From Hyphomicrobiales bacterium (lineage in GTDB: Bacteria > Pseudomonadota > Alphaproteobacteria > Rhizobiales > Rhizobiaceae), in the NCBI GenBank assembly GCA_900472175.1, contig UCHD01000001.1, positions 558,001 to 622,000 of the forward strand: a stretch of 64,000 nucleotides of DNA. Reading direction: 5' to 3'. The translations under genes were made by a program, and so were the position numbers. A model generated the notes under the pieces. It did no database searches and was not told the origin of the DNA. It worked only from the letters and a program-made list of their open reading frames with translations. How positions within the stretch are numbered: position 1 is the stretch's first letter; every line of letters starts with the position of its first letter. Below are positions 37,300-45,307 of the stretch, one piece after another.

Positions 37300-37521
37300 T
37301 CAGGCACTGGCAATTGCATGACGCCGCTTCCATTCGTCGGCAACATCGCCCATCGTCTTTTCCGCGCCGTCCTTGATCCAGGCCATGAAAGCACGATCGA
37401 ACGCAAAGTCATCACCGCATTCTGCGGTGAGAAAACGGCGAACGTTCTGCGTGTTGCGATAGGCTCGGGTGACCGCTGTGTCGCGGTTGATCGGATCGGC
37501 ATGCCAGTCGAAACCCGTCAT
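37300..37521 (-). CDS. DUF6434-like small protein, 73 aa
   Basis: MTGFDWHADPINRDTAVTRA followed by YRNTQNVRRFLTAECG fits the small DUF6434 family (family name from memory). It is acidic-basic mixed, with no signal peptide. AGGAAACAGG precedes the ATG. A SAP-like nucleic-acid-binding helix pair is possible (FLTAECGDDFAFDRAFMAWIKD), but this is inference. It lies 10 bases after a small secreted protein gene on the same strand, so the two are probably one transcript. It converges on nadC. Confidence 0.75.
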   Translation of the reverse strand: MTGFDWHADPINRDTAVTRAYRNTQNVRRFLTAECGDDFAFDRAFMAWIKDGAEKTMGDVADEWKRRHAIASA

Positions 37522-37531
37522 ATCCTGTTTC

Positions 37532-37762
37532 CTATCGTTGCAATACGAACGGGCAGACCAGGCGCGCGCCGATGGTCAGCGTCTTGCCGCAGTCGTAGCG
37601 GCAGGTTTTGAACTGTCCATTCAGGTCGTCGCTGGTCAGGTTGCACTGGGTGATTGCCGGTTGGCCGGTGGTGCTTTTGTCACCAAAATAGTCGGGGATG
37701 GTGGGCTTGTCCTCCGGTGCCGTCAAAACAGCACCGGCGAGGAGAAGAGCAAAGATCTTCAT
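37532..37762 (-). CDS. Small secreted cysteine-containing protein, 76 aa
   Basis: A signal peptide (MKIFALLLAGAVLTA, cleavage near residue 15) precedes a mature part of about 60 residues with four cysteines: QCNLTS, KTCRYDCGKT and LVCPFV. The even number and spacing suggest two disulphides in the periplasm. It ends in LVCPFVLQR. The family is not recognised. Similar short Cys-rich exported proteins are common as orphan genes in rhizobia. Confidence 0.68.
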   Translation of the reverse strand: MKIFALLLAGAVLTAPEDKPTIPDYFGDKSTTGQPAITQCNLTSDDLNGQFKTCRYDCGKTLTIGARLVCPFVLQR

Positions 37763-37897
37763 CGGTCTGTCCTGCTTTCATCACGGCCGTTTGTCACAAG
37801 GCTTGTGAATCGCTGTTTGGGAACCTTTACCTACACGGCGTGGTTGGCGCAAATAAGCCGCGTTTCCAAATCGCTGGGGTTTGAAGAAGGATTGTTC

Positions 37898-38629
37898 GTG
37901 TCGGCAGATTTCTGGATGTTCGTGGTCATTGGCTTTTTCGCGCAAGTGATCGATGGCGCGCTCGGCATGGCCTTCGGCCTGTTGTCCACCACTAGCCTGC
38001 TGGCAGTCGGGGTGCCGCCGGCAACCGCGAGCGCCATGACCCATATCGCCGAAATCTTCACGACGGCTGCGTCGGGCGCGTCCCACACCTATCACCGCAA
38101 TATCGACTGGCGCCTCGTGGTGCGCCTCGCGCCGGCCGGTATGATCGGTGGCGCGTTGGGCGCCTATGGTGTCTCGAATGTCGATGGAGACATGATCGAA
38201 CCCTTCGTCTCTGCTTATCTGGCGCTGGTCGGCATCTACATCCTGTTCAAGGCTTTCCGGCCGCTCTGGCTGCGCGAGGTGAGGGATTGGGCGGTGCCGT
38301 TCATCGGTCTCGGTGGCGGGGCGCTGGATGCGGCCGGCGGCGGTGGCTGGGGACCGATCGTCACGACCTCGCTGATCGGCCGCGGCCATGAACCGAAAAA
38401 GGTGATCGGCTCCACCAGCCTGACCGAATTCGTCGTGACGCTGACGATCTCGGCCACCTTCGTGCTGACGCTCGGCTGGTCCGATCTCGGCTCTGCGGTG
38501 GGACTGATCCTTGGCGGCGTGCTGGCTGCCCCGGTTGGTGCCTTGCTCGTCAAGCGCCTGCCGGTGCGGCCGCTGATGATCGCGGTTTCCCTGGTGATCA
38601 TCGCCACCTCGGCTATCCGGATTTTCTAG
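37898..38629 (+). CDS. TauE/SafE-family sulfite/organosulfonate exporter-type permease
   Basis: 243 aa from GTG at 37898, with GAAGAAGGA seven bases upstream; the frame is open much further back without resemblance. About eight membrane helices. ALGMAFGLLSTTSLLAVGVPPATASAM is the first TauE repeat and GGGALDAAGGGGWGPIV-type glycine-rich turn the second. The family moves sulfite, sulfoacetate or similar anions; the substrate here is unknown. Confidence 0.88.
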   Translation: MSADFWMFVVIGFFAQVIDGALGMAFGLLSTTSLLAVGVPPATASAMTHIAEIFTTAASGASHTYHRNIDWRLVVRLAPAGMIGGALGAYGVSNVDGDMIEPFVSAYLALVGIYILFKAFRPLWLREVRDWAVPFIGLGGGALDAAGGGGWGPIVTTSLIGRGHEPKKVIGSTSLTEFVVTLTISATFVLTLGWSDLGSAVGLILGGVLAAPVGALLVKRLPVRPLMIAVSLVIIATSAIRIF

Positions 38630-38718
38630 TCCCGCAGGAACAATCGGCGTGTCTTTCGGAACCGCAAGCTTGATGATGCGTTGCGTATCTGCATTGCGGT
38701 CAACCGGAGGAATGTCCC

Positions 38719-39231
38719 ATGAAGCGCCTGATCACCACGCTTGCACTGGTTTTCGCAACGGCGACGGCCGTATGCGCCCAGTCATCGTCACAAACCGCCA
38801 TTGCCAATTTTATCGGCAAGGATGGCAAGGAAACCGGCCGGGCGTCACTGACCCAAGGCAAGAACGGCGTTTTGATCGAGGTTGAGGTGACCAACCTGCC
38901 GCCCGGCAAGTGGGTGGCCTTCCATGTGCATGAAACCGGAAAATGCGATGCCGCACACAATCATGAATCAGCCGGCAAGCACTTCAATCCCGGCAATACC
39001 GAACACGGGTTTCTGGCTGCCAACGGTCCGCATGCCGGTGATATGCCCAATCAGTATGTTGGTGCAGATGGCGTCATGCGCGCCCAGGTGTTCAACGGCA
39101 TGGTGGTGCTCGACAATGCGGAAAACGGCATTCGCGGCCGGGCGCTGATGGTGCACGCGAAGTCTGATGATAACCGCAGCCAGCCCTCGGGCGATGCCGG
39201 TGAGCGGCTCGCCTGCGCCGTCATCGAATAG
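38719..39231 (+). CDS. sodC: Copper/zinc superoxide dismutase family protein
   Basis: 170 aa with a signal peptide (MKRLITTLALVFATATAVCAQ) and GGAGGA upstream. Metal ligands are visible: FHVHE (copper H-x-H), AHNHESAGKHFNP and TEHGF (bridging and zinc His), HAGDMPN (zinc Asp) and LMVHAKSDD (copper His). The disulphide cysteines GKCDAAHN and LACAVIE and the active-site Arg (AGERLACAV) are kept. It dismutates superoxide in the periplasm. Confidence 0.92.
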   Translation: MKRLITTLALVFATATAVCAQSSSQTAIANFIGKDGKETGRASLTQGKNGVLIEVEVTNLPPGKWVAFHVHETGKCDAAHNHESAGKHFNPGNTEHGFLAANGPHAGDMPNQYVGADGVMRAQVFNGMVVLDNAENGIRGRALMVHAKSDDNRSQPSGDAGERLACAVIE

Positions 39232-39250
39232 CTTGGAGGTTCGGCAGCGC

Positions 39251-40225
39251 CTAGCGCCCGCCAACCTTGAGGCCGGGTGCGGGCCGCTCATCAAGGATCT
39301 GGCGGCGGAAGCGGAAGAGGGCGGCGGGCCGCCCGCCGGTGGCCGATGTCAGCATGCCGGTCGGCTCGACCAGTTCGGCTCCTTCGACCAGTCGGCGAAA
39401 ATTCTGCTTGTGCAGGTGCCGTCCGGAAATTGCCTCGACCGTTGCCTGCAGGTCCGTCAGGGTGAATTCCGGCGGCATCAATTCGAAGATCACCGGCCGG
39501 TATTTGATCTTGCCGCGCAGCCGCGCGACGGCGGTGGCAACGATACGGCGGTGATCATGACGCATGGTCAGGCCTACCGGCGGCGTGGCGGTGGCGCTGG
39601 CACGGCCGTCGATCACCGCTTCGCCGACAAGGCCAGCCTCATAGAGAAGTTCGTAGCGCTCCAGCACGCGCTCCTCGTCCCAGGGAAAATCGTCGAGCCC
39701 GAAGGCTAGGCGCGTGCGGGTGCGCCGTTGCGGCAGGCCCATGCGCTCGTCCTGATGTCCGCCCTTTTCCCATTGGCGAAGCGCCGGAAGGATGAGCTGG
39801 TCGATCAGTACGGGCCTTCCTTGCCGCCAGTCCTCCCATGGCAGAAAACTGTACCAGTCGCGCCAATGGGCGCCAGCGTCAGCAAGGCGCGCATTGTTTT
39901 CGGCATCGGTGCGGGTCAAAGCGAGATAGCCGACCGAGACGATATGCGTGCTGCTTTCCACTGCCGAGCGGTGGCGGCCCTGATCGCCGAAGGTATAGAG
40001 CTGCTCGATATAGCCGAGATCAAGCGCCGTCTGCTGCTCGACGCTGGCCCTGAGGCTGGTTTCGAATGTCCTGTGGCGGGCAGGGTCGAAGGGGCCGAAA
40101 GGCAGGCCGTCGCGGTTGTCTCCCTGCTCATCGCTGACGGCGAGGATGCGTGGCGAACGGTTGCTGACCGCGACGATCGCGGCATTGAGGCCGATCTCGA
40201 CGGTGACGCTCCGTTCAGCCGGCAT
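39251..40225 (-). CDS. nadQ: NadQ/NrtR-type NAD biosynthesis regulator (Nudix-like + winged helix)
   Basis: 324 aa from ATG at 40225, in an 11-bp overlap with the upstream phosphatase gene. The N-terminal half follows the Nudix fold (NAAIVAVSNRSPRILAVSD) but the catalytic Nudix box is degenerate (GPFDPARHRTFETSLRASVEQQT), as expected for a sensor. The C-terminal half carries the NrtR-like DNA-binding wing: FELMPPEFTLTDLQATVEAISGRHLHKQNFRR. Alphaproteobacterial proteins of this layout (COG4111, NadQ) repress nadABC. nadABC lies about 2 kb beyond its 3' end, with a strong palindrome before it. The name rests on domain layout plus context. Confidence 0.78.
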   Translation of the reverse strand: MPAERSVTVEIGLNAAIVAVSNRSPRILAVSDEQGDNRDGLPFGPFDPARHRTFETSLRASVEQQTALDLGYIEQLYTFGDQGRHRSAVESSTHIVSVGYLALTRTDAENNARLADAGAHWRDWYSFLPWEDWRQGRPVLIDQLILPALRQWEKGGHQDERMGLPQRRTRTRLAFGLDDFPWDEERVLERYELLYEAGLVGEAVIDGRASATATPPVGLTMRHDHRRIVATAVARLRGKIKYRPVIFELMPPEFTLTDLQATVEAISGRHLHKQNFRRLVEGAELVEPTGMLTSATGGRPAALFRFRRQILDERPAPGLKVGGR

Positions 40226-40754
40226 GAGCGGCAAGCTCCGGCAGGGGGGAGAAGACGAAAGGCACGTTTCCATCCGTATCGGCGCCACGGCCGATCGCCT
40301 TGATCGCCGCTACCAGCCGTCCATTGCGCGCCAGCAACCGGTCGCCTATCTCTATCAGCCGGGAATTGGGGGTAACATAGGCGGATGAGGCACGCAGCCG
40401 CAGCGCAAGCGTGGTCTCGTCCTGATCGGGCGCAACCGCCAGGGCCGCGATCACGGCAGCGGCAGGCGAGCGTGAAATACCCATCCAGCAATGAATGAGC
40501 AGCGGTGCGGCCCGGTCCCACTGCCGTGCAAATTCGATGATCTGCAGCACATGCTCTTCACCCGGCGCCACCAGAGCGGCATTTCCGGCAAAGATGATAT
40601 CGTTCATGCCCAGCAGCAGATGCCGGTCTGCCGCAATCACCGCCGGGCGATGGAACGTCTGCTCCTTGGCCATCAGGCTGATCATTTCGTGGGCGCGGTG
40701 ACGCACGGCCATTTCGGCGATGCGCGACAGGGGCGAGACAACGATCACCGGCAT
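40215..40754 (-). CDS. Tyrosine/dual-specificity protein phosphatase-like
   Basis: 179 aa from ATG at 40754, one base after the stop of the upstream HD gene. The phosphatase loop LLIHCWMGISRSPAAA has the catalytic C-x5-R (Cys then Arg five residues later) near residue 96. The rest fits the small dual-specificity phosphatase fold. Family members remove phosphate from protein tyrosine or from phospho-lipids/nucleotides; the target is unknown. Fully embedded in the ygfZ to nadQ chain. Confidence 0.85.
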   Translation of the reverse strand: MPVIVVSPLSRIAEMAVRHRAHEMISLMAKEQTFHRPAVIAADRHLLLGMNDIIFAGNAALVAPGEEHVLQIIEFARQWDRAAPLLIHCWMGISRSPAAAVIAALAVAPDQDETTLALRLRASSAYVTPNSRLIEIGDRLLARNGRLVAAIKAIGRGADTDGNVPFVFSPLPELAAHAG

Positions 40755-40755
40755 C

Positions 40756-41361
40756 TCAGGGCACCATCCGGACTGCCGAGCGCTCTGTCTCGATCGCGGC
40801 GAACCGTTCGGCAAACAGCCTTTGGGCCTCGATGGCCGGCAGCGGATCGATCAGGATCATCTCGCGGGTAATGCCGCGCGGCTGGCCGAAGAACTTGCGC
40901 GCTTCCGCAAGCGAAAACCCGGCAAGCACGGTCGCCTCAAAATAGGCGGCGATCTGGTCGGCCTTCTTGATCCGGGTCTTCAGTTCGGCCGATGCCGAGG
41001 CAGGAAGCCCGAACCGCAGATGGATGGCGCCTTCCAGCCGTTTCTCGACGACCTTGTAACCGCCGCCGACCACGGCCTTGAACGGCGAGATCATGTCGCC
41101 GATCACATATTCCGGGGCATCGTGCAGCAGCGCCATCTGGCACTCCTCCGCGGTGGAACTGAACTGGCGGCGAAAGATTTCCTCGACGACAAGGCTATGC
41201 TGGGCAACGGAAAAGGCATGGTCGCCGTCCGTCTGGCCGTTCCAGCGGGCAACGCGGGCAAGGCCATGGGCAATATCGGACAGCTCGACATCGAGTGGTG
41301 ACGGGTCGAGCAGATCGAGCCGCCGTCCGGAGAGCATGCGCTGCCAGGCGCGGGCAGACAT
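40756..41361 (-). CDS. HD-domain hydrolase, YfbR-like
   Basis: 201 aa. The start shares a base with the ygfZ stop (TGATG). Metal ligands: RWNGQTDGDHAFSVAQHSL (His), LLHDAPEYVIGDM (HD with the catalytic Glu) and a late Asp (IDPLPAIEA region or KADQIAAYFEA). YfbR-type enzymes are deoxynucleoside 5'-monophosphatases. The match is by motif order only. Confidence 0.85.
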   Translation of the reverse strand: MSARAWQRMLSGRRLDLLDPSPLDVELSDIAHGLARVARWNGQTDGDHAFSVAQHSLVVEEIFRRQFSSTAEECQMALLHDAPEYVIGDMISPFKAVVGGGYKVVEKRLEGAIHLRFGLPASASAELKTRIKKADQIAAYFEATVLAGFSLAEARKFFGQPRGITREMILIDPLPAIEAQRLFAERFAAIETERSAVRMVP

Positions 41362-42200
41362 CAGGCGCTCGCCTCGTCGGCTTCGGCCGGGAACTCGATG
41401 CCGCTCCAGGCGGGCAGGGTGAGTGTCACTGCGATGTCACCGGCAAGGATCGGTTCGCCCGCAGCGATGGCTTCGCCGGCCTTGTCTATGCGAACGATCG
41501 CCAGACCGGATGCCCCGATGACGCTGCCCAGCGTGCCGATTAAGCGTCCCTTGACCGTCAGTGGCGTTCCGGTTTCCGGCAGTGCGGTCTGCGCCGCGAC
41601 AATCACCACACGCCGCCGCGCGGTGCCGCGGTGCTGCATGCGCGACACGACCTCCTGGCCGACATAGCAGCCCTTCTTGAACGACAGCGCGCCGTTCTTG
41701 TCCATCAGCACGTCGTGGGGAAAGGCGTCCTGCAAGGCATAGTCAGCGCCCGAAACGGCAATGCCGTTCGAGATGCGCAGGCGGTTATAGTCATCGGTGG
41801 TGGTCGTTTCACCCTTCGTGCCATAGGCGCGGTAAACGGCCTGTCCGGCCTTGGCAAAACGCGCGTCGCGATAGGCGCGGGGCGCCTCATCGAAACGGAT
41901 GGAAACGGCGGCAGGATTGGTCAGCGACAGTGAAATCGGTGCACGCAGCTTATACATCGTCAGCCGTTTCAACAGCGCTTCGGCCTGATCTACGCCGGTT
42001 TCGAGGTTGATCGTGGTGCCGTCGCGCGTGACGATGAAGTCGAACAGGATCTTGCCTTGTGGCGTCAGAAGCGCCCCGGGCTTGGCTTCGCCGTCTTCGA
42101 GCAGGTCGAGATCGGTGGTGATCAGCGCCTGCAGAAACTCCTGCGCGTCCTGTCCCGACACGGTAATCATCGCACGATCTGGAAGGGTGACGGGTTGCAT
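41361..42200 (-). CDS. ygfZ: YgfZ/GcvT-family folate-binding protein
   Basis: 279 aa with ACAGGATAAACGCC before the ATG. The diagnostic motif KKGCYVGQEVVSRMQHRGTARR lies near residue 180 (K-G-C-Y-x-G-Q-E), with a GcvT-like N-terminal fold (LPDRAMITVSGQDAQEFLQALITTDL). It uses tetrahydrofolate in maturation or repair of iron-sulfur proteins, including MiaB-type enzymes. First gene of the tight chain that ends with nadQ; NadA is itself an iron-sulfur enzyme. Confidence 0.9.
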   Translation of the reverse strand: MQPVTLPDRAMITVSGQDAQEFLQALITTDLDLLEDGEAKPGALLTPQGKILFDFIVTRDGTTINLETGVDQAEALLKRLTMYKLRAPISLSLTNPAAVSIRFDEAPRAYRDARFAKAGQAVYRAYGTKGETTTTDDYNRLRISNGIAVSGADYALQDAFPHDVLMDKNGALSFKKGCYVGQEVVSRMQHRGTARRRVVIVAAQTALPETGTPLTVKGRLIGTLGSVIGASGLAIVRIDKAGEAIAAGEPILAGDIAVTLTLPAWSGIEFPAEADEASA

Positions 42201-42272
42201 GGCGTTTATCCTGTTTGTCAGGTGAAACAGGTAGGATTTCGCACGCGCCGCGGCAAGCGCTTTGCGCCGCCG

Positions 42273-43010
42273 TTAGTCGCCAGCCACGAAAAATTTCCAC
42301 TGGCCGTCGGGCGTGATGCCGACGCGGTAGAAATTGTAGTTGCCGCCTTCTTCCATCTCGGCGAAATCGCCGGCGGTCACCAGCCGGAACAGATCGACCT
42401 TTTCCGGCGGGGTCAGCGATGCCAGCGGCTTTTCGGTGAAGTAGGGCCAGACATAGGCTTCGTCAGGAGTGCCCTTGTCGACGAGAACGAAACCGGCCGA
42501 CAGCACATCGAGCAGGATCGCCAGGATTTCGATACCCTGTGGATCGCCCGAGAGGCCTTTCAGCGTCTCGACCGGATCGGCGTCGGCTTCGCCGACCTGC
42601 GTCTGCGTCGGACCTTTGCCGAGCAGGGGACGCAGCCGTTCGATATCGCCGGAGGCGGCGGCCTCGACGATCAGTTCGCGCATCCGGGCAACAGGTTTTG
42701 GAATTTTTGAAACATCCGACAACACTTCGACCGGCGCAGCAGGGGCCGTGTCTTCTACCGTGTCATCCTTTGCATCGCGGGCAGGCTTGTTGACCAGCGG
42801 ATCCGGCATCGGAATCTGCATCGGCGCCTTGTCGCGCGGCTTTTCTTCGGCCGGAACGTCCTTGGCCTTCTTGTCCTCGCTGACCTCTCCGGGAATCTGC
42901 TTCAACTCGCTGAGCGCCAGCGCAGCATGCGGCGTGAGCAGGGAGGAGGCAAGCAACAATGCGGAAAGGCGAATCGCACGCGTCCGGCATGCTGATATCT
43001 GACGTTCCAT
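42273..43010 (-). CDS. Conserved exported protein of unknown function
   Basis: 245 aa from ATG at 43010; an upstream ATG at 43061 is possible. A signal peptide (MERQISACRTRAIRLSALLLASSLLTPHAALA) is followed by a low-complexity Lys/Asp/Pro segment (EDKKAKDVPAEEKPRDKAP) and, from about residue 100, a folded part with MRELIVEAAASGDIERLRPLLG and PYFTEKPLASLTPPEKVDLFRL, ending GITPDGQWKFFVAGD. Periplasmic location is likely. I do not recognise a family with known function. It follows the 89-aa gene by 13 bases. Confidence 0.78.
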   Translation of the reverse strand: MERQISACRTRAIRLSALLLASSLLTPHAALALSELKQIPGEVSEDKKAKDVPAEEKPRDKAPMQIPMPDPLVNKPARDAKDDTVEDTAPAAPVEVLSDVSKIPKPVARMRELIVEAAASGDIERLRPLLGKGPTQTQVGEADADPVETLKGLSGDPQGIEILAILLDVLSAGFVLVDKGTPDEAYVWPYFTEKPLASLTPPEKVDLFRLVTAGDFAEMEEGGNYNFYRVGITPDGQWKFFVAGD

Positions 43011-43023
43011 GATGGCCTCGAAT

Positions 43024-43293
43024 TTACTGCAGAGTGCGTTCCGGCGAGAATTCGCCTGCAAGCATGCGCTCGCGAAGTGAATTCAGCATGGCTTCGGCAC
43101 CTTCTTCGCCATGTAGACGGATCGTTTCGCGCATGGCGAGCGCAATGGCGGCATCAGCAATGATTTCAGGCTCGATGCCATCGGCCATGCCATCCGCCCA
43201 GGCTTCATTCTGGTGTTCCAGGGCTGCCTGCATCTTCTCATGAACAATCATGTCGTCGATGTCATTCAGACTTGGTTCCATCATTCGTTCCAT
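43024..43293 (-). CDS. Small acidic protein of unknown function, 89 aa
   Basis: MERMMEPSLNDIDDMIVHEK leads into two predicted helices rich in Ala and Glu (MQAALEHQNEAWADGM, IIADAAIALAMRETIRLHGEEGAEAMLNSLRERML). It has no signal peptide. The start may be any of the ATGs at 43293, 43284 or 43281. It is the first gene of a pair with the exported protein and has a TTAA-N7-TTAA motif about 120 bp upstream. Confidence 0.7.
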   Translation of the reverse strand: MERMMEPSLNDIDDMIVHEKMQAALEHQNEAWADGMADGIEPEIIADAAIALAMRETIRLHGEEGAEAMLNSLRERMLAGEFSPERTLQ

Positions 43294-43407
43294 GCCGTTT
43301 CACGCTCTTTACTTGGCACCTGACTCAGGGCAATGCCACTTCTTACCACTCTCTTAACGACCTTAGCAGCCTTTTCCCAAAACGACACGGGCTCCTGAAG
43401 AAAGAGG

Positions 43408-43422
43408 TTAATTTAAAGTTAA
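43408..43422. promoter_or_regulatory. TTAA-N7-TTAA motif, possible CtrA box
   Basis: TTAATTTAAAGTTAA, with a further TTAA-type half-site (CTCTTAACGACC) near 43350. It overlaps the stop of the TIGR02301 gene and lies about 115 bp before the 89-aa gene. Only the motif is seen; chance occurrence is quite possible because the stop codon supplies part of it. Confidence 0.35.
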
Positions 43423-43841
43423 TTTCCAAAGCGGGCGGTTATTTCTGAAGCAAGTGTTGCTCCTTCGGCACGGTATCGCTCGTCAGCGACCACAGCCGGA
43501 GCCGTGCAGGCCGTGTAAACCGAGGCAAATGTCCGGTAGCCGCGGTTGAAGGCAGCCGTCATGCGCGCCCGCCGCTCGGCTTCGCTTTTGGCTTCCTTGT
43601 CGAGCAGATCCTGCATCGATTGCCGCCAGCTATCTGCATCCGTATTCTTGCACAGCGTGCGCAAATAGTGAACGGAACCAAGGATTTCCGAGAGGCGAAG
43701 CAGTCGCGCATCATAGGGTGCGGGCTTTTCGGCAGCGACAAGCGGCGCACCCGCTGGCGGCACATTCTGCGCCTGCGCACCAAACGGTAGGGCGGCAAAA
43801 ACCAGCAGCAGATACGATCGTGTGGCCAGAAAACGGATCAT
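43419..43841 (-). CDS. TIGR02301 family exported protein
   Basis: 140 aa. A signal peptide (MIRFLATRSYLLLVFAALPFGAQA) is followed by a helical domain with two cysteines (YLRTLCKNTDA and VYTACTAPAV), probably disulphide-linked. LLRLSEILGSVHYLRTLC and RMTAAFNRGYRTFASVYTAC are typical of the alphaproteobacterial TIGR02301 family, of unknown function. It follows the Nudix gene by 54 bases on the same strand. Confidence 0.86.
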   Translation of the reverse strand: MIRFLATRSYLLLVFAALPFGAQAQNVPPAGAPLVAAEKPAPYDARLLRLSEILGSVHYLRTLCKNTDADSWRQSMQDLLDKEAKSEAERRARMTAAFNRGYRTFASVYTACTAPAVVADERYRAEGATLASEITARFGN

Positions 43842-43895
43842 CGCCCTTTCAAGCCCCGAATCATGTGCGAGGGCAAGTGGATTTTGGTGTGCGTC

Positions 43896-44318
43896 TCATC
43901 GCTGGCGCAGCGCCTCGAGTTTTTCCACGCATTCCCGCACGCTTTCGGGGATCGGCAGGCCGAAGATTTCGGATGGGCTGTACCAGCCGATACTGGCCGC
44001 ATCATCACCGGCGATCGCCACGGCATCTGCATCGGCCTCGACCTTGAAAACCGAAAGAAAGAAATGCCGGGCGCCAGCTCCATCTGATTCGCGCGGCGGC
44101 AGGTCATAGGTTTCAAATAGCGTCGGGTTGCGCGGCAGGATGCCGGTCTCCTCAAAAAACTCCCGCACCGCCGTTTCCGCCGGCGTCTCGCCCGCCTCGG
44201 CACGGCCGCCGGGAAAGGCGTACATATCGGCTGAAGGCGGGTTGGCGCGGCGTACGAGCAGATAGCGCCCGTCCCGTTCGAGAATGGCGGACGAGGCAAG
44301 TTGAGGGGAAGCTGTCAT
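43896..44318 (-). CDS. Nudix hydrolase
   Basis: 140 aa from ATG at 44318. The Nudix box is complete: GGRAEAGETPAETAVREFFEETGI near residues 37-60. The preceding YLLVRRANPPSADMYAFPG is typical of ADP-ribose or nucleotide-sugar pyrophosphatases. Given NAD genes nearby, ADP-ribose is an attractive but unproven substrate. Divergent from the SRAP gene across 65 bp. Confidence 0.9.
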   Translation of the reverse strand: MTASPQLASSAILERDGRYLLVRRANPPSADMYAFPGGRAEAGETPAETAVREFFEETGILPRNPTLFETYDLPPRESDGAGARHFFLSVFKVEADADAVAIAGDDAASIGWYSPSEIFGLPIPESVRECVEKLEALRQR

Positions 44319-44383
44319 GTCGATGGAACCGGAAAAGCACTGAAAATCTTGACCCACCTTAGGCGAAATGCGATTTGAAAGCC

Positions 44384-45148
44384 ATGTGCGGACGATTTTC
44401 GCTGACGGCGACACCCAAGGAACTGGCGGATATTTTCGGTCTTGTGGAGGCCGAGGATTTTCCGGCGCGTTTCAACATTGCTCCGACGCAGCCGATCATC
44501 ATCGTCATGTCCGGTGAGAAGCAGCGCCCCGGCAGCAACCTGCCGGACCGCAGGGCACTGCTGGTGCGCTGGGGGCTGACGCCGTCCTGGGTCAAGGACC
44601 CGCGTGATTTTCCGCTGTTGATCAATGCGCGCGCTGAAACTGCCGCGGAAAAAGCCTCGTTCAAGGCAGCGATGCGCCACCGGCGCGTTCTGATCCCGGC
44701 CTCGGGCTTCTACGAATGGCACCGGCCATCCAAGGAAAGCGGCGAGGCGTCACAGGCCTACTGGATCAAGCCGAGAGCCGGCGGCATCGTCGCTTTTGCG
44801 GGATTGATGGAAACCTGGTCTTCGGCGGACGGATCCGAGGTCGATACGGCCGCCATCCTGACGACTCATGCCAACGCGCGCGTCGGCGATGTCCATGACC
44901 GCATGCCGGTTGTGATCAAACCGGAGGATTTTGCCCGCTGGCTTGACTGCCGGACGCAGGAACCGCGCGAAGTCGCTGACTTGCTTTCACCGGTCGATGA
45001 TGAGTATTTCGATGTCATCGCCGTGTCGGACAAGGTCAACAAGGTGGCCAATACCGGCGCCGATCTTCATACGCCGGTGCATGTCTCCACACGTCCTGTT
45101 TCCAAACCGAAGGATCCCCCCGCAAATCCACAGCTGTCGCTGTTTTAA
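44384..45148 (+). CDS. SRAP-domain protein (YedK/HMCES-like abasic-site DNA crosslinker)
   Basis: 254 aa. The start is set at the ATG at 44384 because the family requires Cys at position 2 after Met removal: MCGRFSLTATPKEL. Further active-site segments are FNIAPTQPI (Asn), PASGFYEWH (Glu) and VHDRMPVVI (His). SRAP proteins form a thiazolidine bond with abasic sites in single-stranded DNA and shield them. Confidence 0.94.
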   Translation: MCGRFSLTATPKELADIFGLVEAEDFPARFNIAPTQPIIIVMSGEKQRPGSNLPDRRALLVRWGLTPSWVKDPRDFPLLINARAETAAEKASFKAAMRHRRVLIPASGFYEWHRPSKESGEASQAYWIKPRAGGIVAFAGLMETWSSADGSEVDTAAILTTHANARVGDVHDRMPVVIKPEDFARWLDCRTQEPREVADLLSPVDDEYFDVIAVSDKVNKVANTGADLHTPVHVSTRPVSKPKDPPANPQLSLF

Positions 45149-45169
45149 GCGGTTCTGCCGGCTAATCGG

Positions 45170-45307
45170 TCAAGCGGGCTTCTTTACCGGCTTTGGCTTG
45201 ATCTGGAGCGCGGCGGCAAGCACGGCCTTCAGGCCGAGTGGACGGTATTGTTCGACGAGATTGGCCGCCGCTCGCGGACTGTTCTTGTCGGTTTTTGTGC
45301 CAGGCAT
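45170..45307 (-). CDS. Small basic protein, 45 aa
   Basis: A short frame with a strong Shine-Dalgarno (GAGGAGA, about eight bases before the ATG) encodes MPGTKTDKNSPRAAANLVEQ then YRPLGLKAVLAAALQIKPKP and VKKPA. It has one predicted helix (LGLKAVLAAALQI) between a charged start and a Lys/Pro tail. It is convergent with the SRAP gene, ending 21 bases from it. No function recognised; the ribosome-binding site and codon use make it a likely real gene. Confidence 0.65.
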   Translation of the reverse strand: MPGTKTDKNSPRAAANLVEQYRPLGLKAVLAAALQIKPKPVKKPA

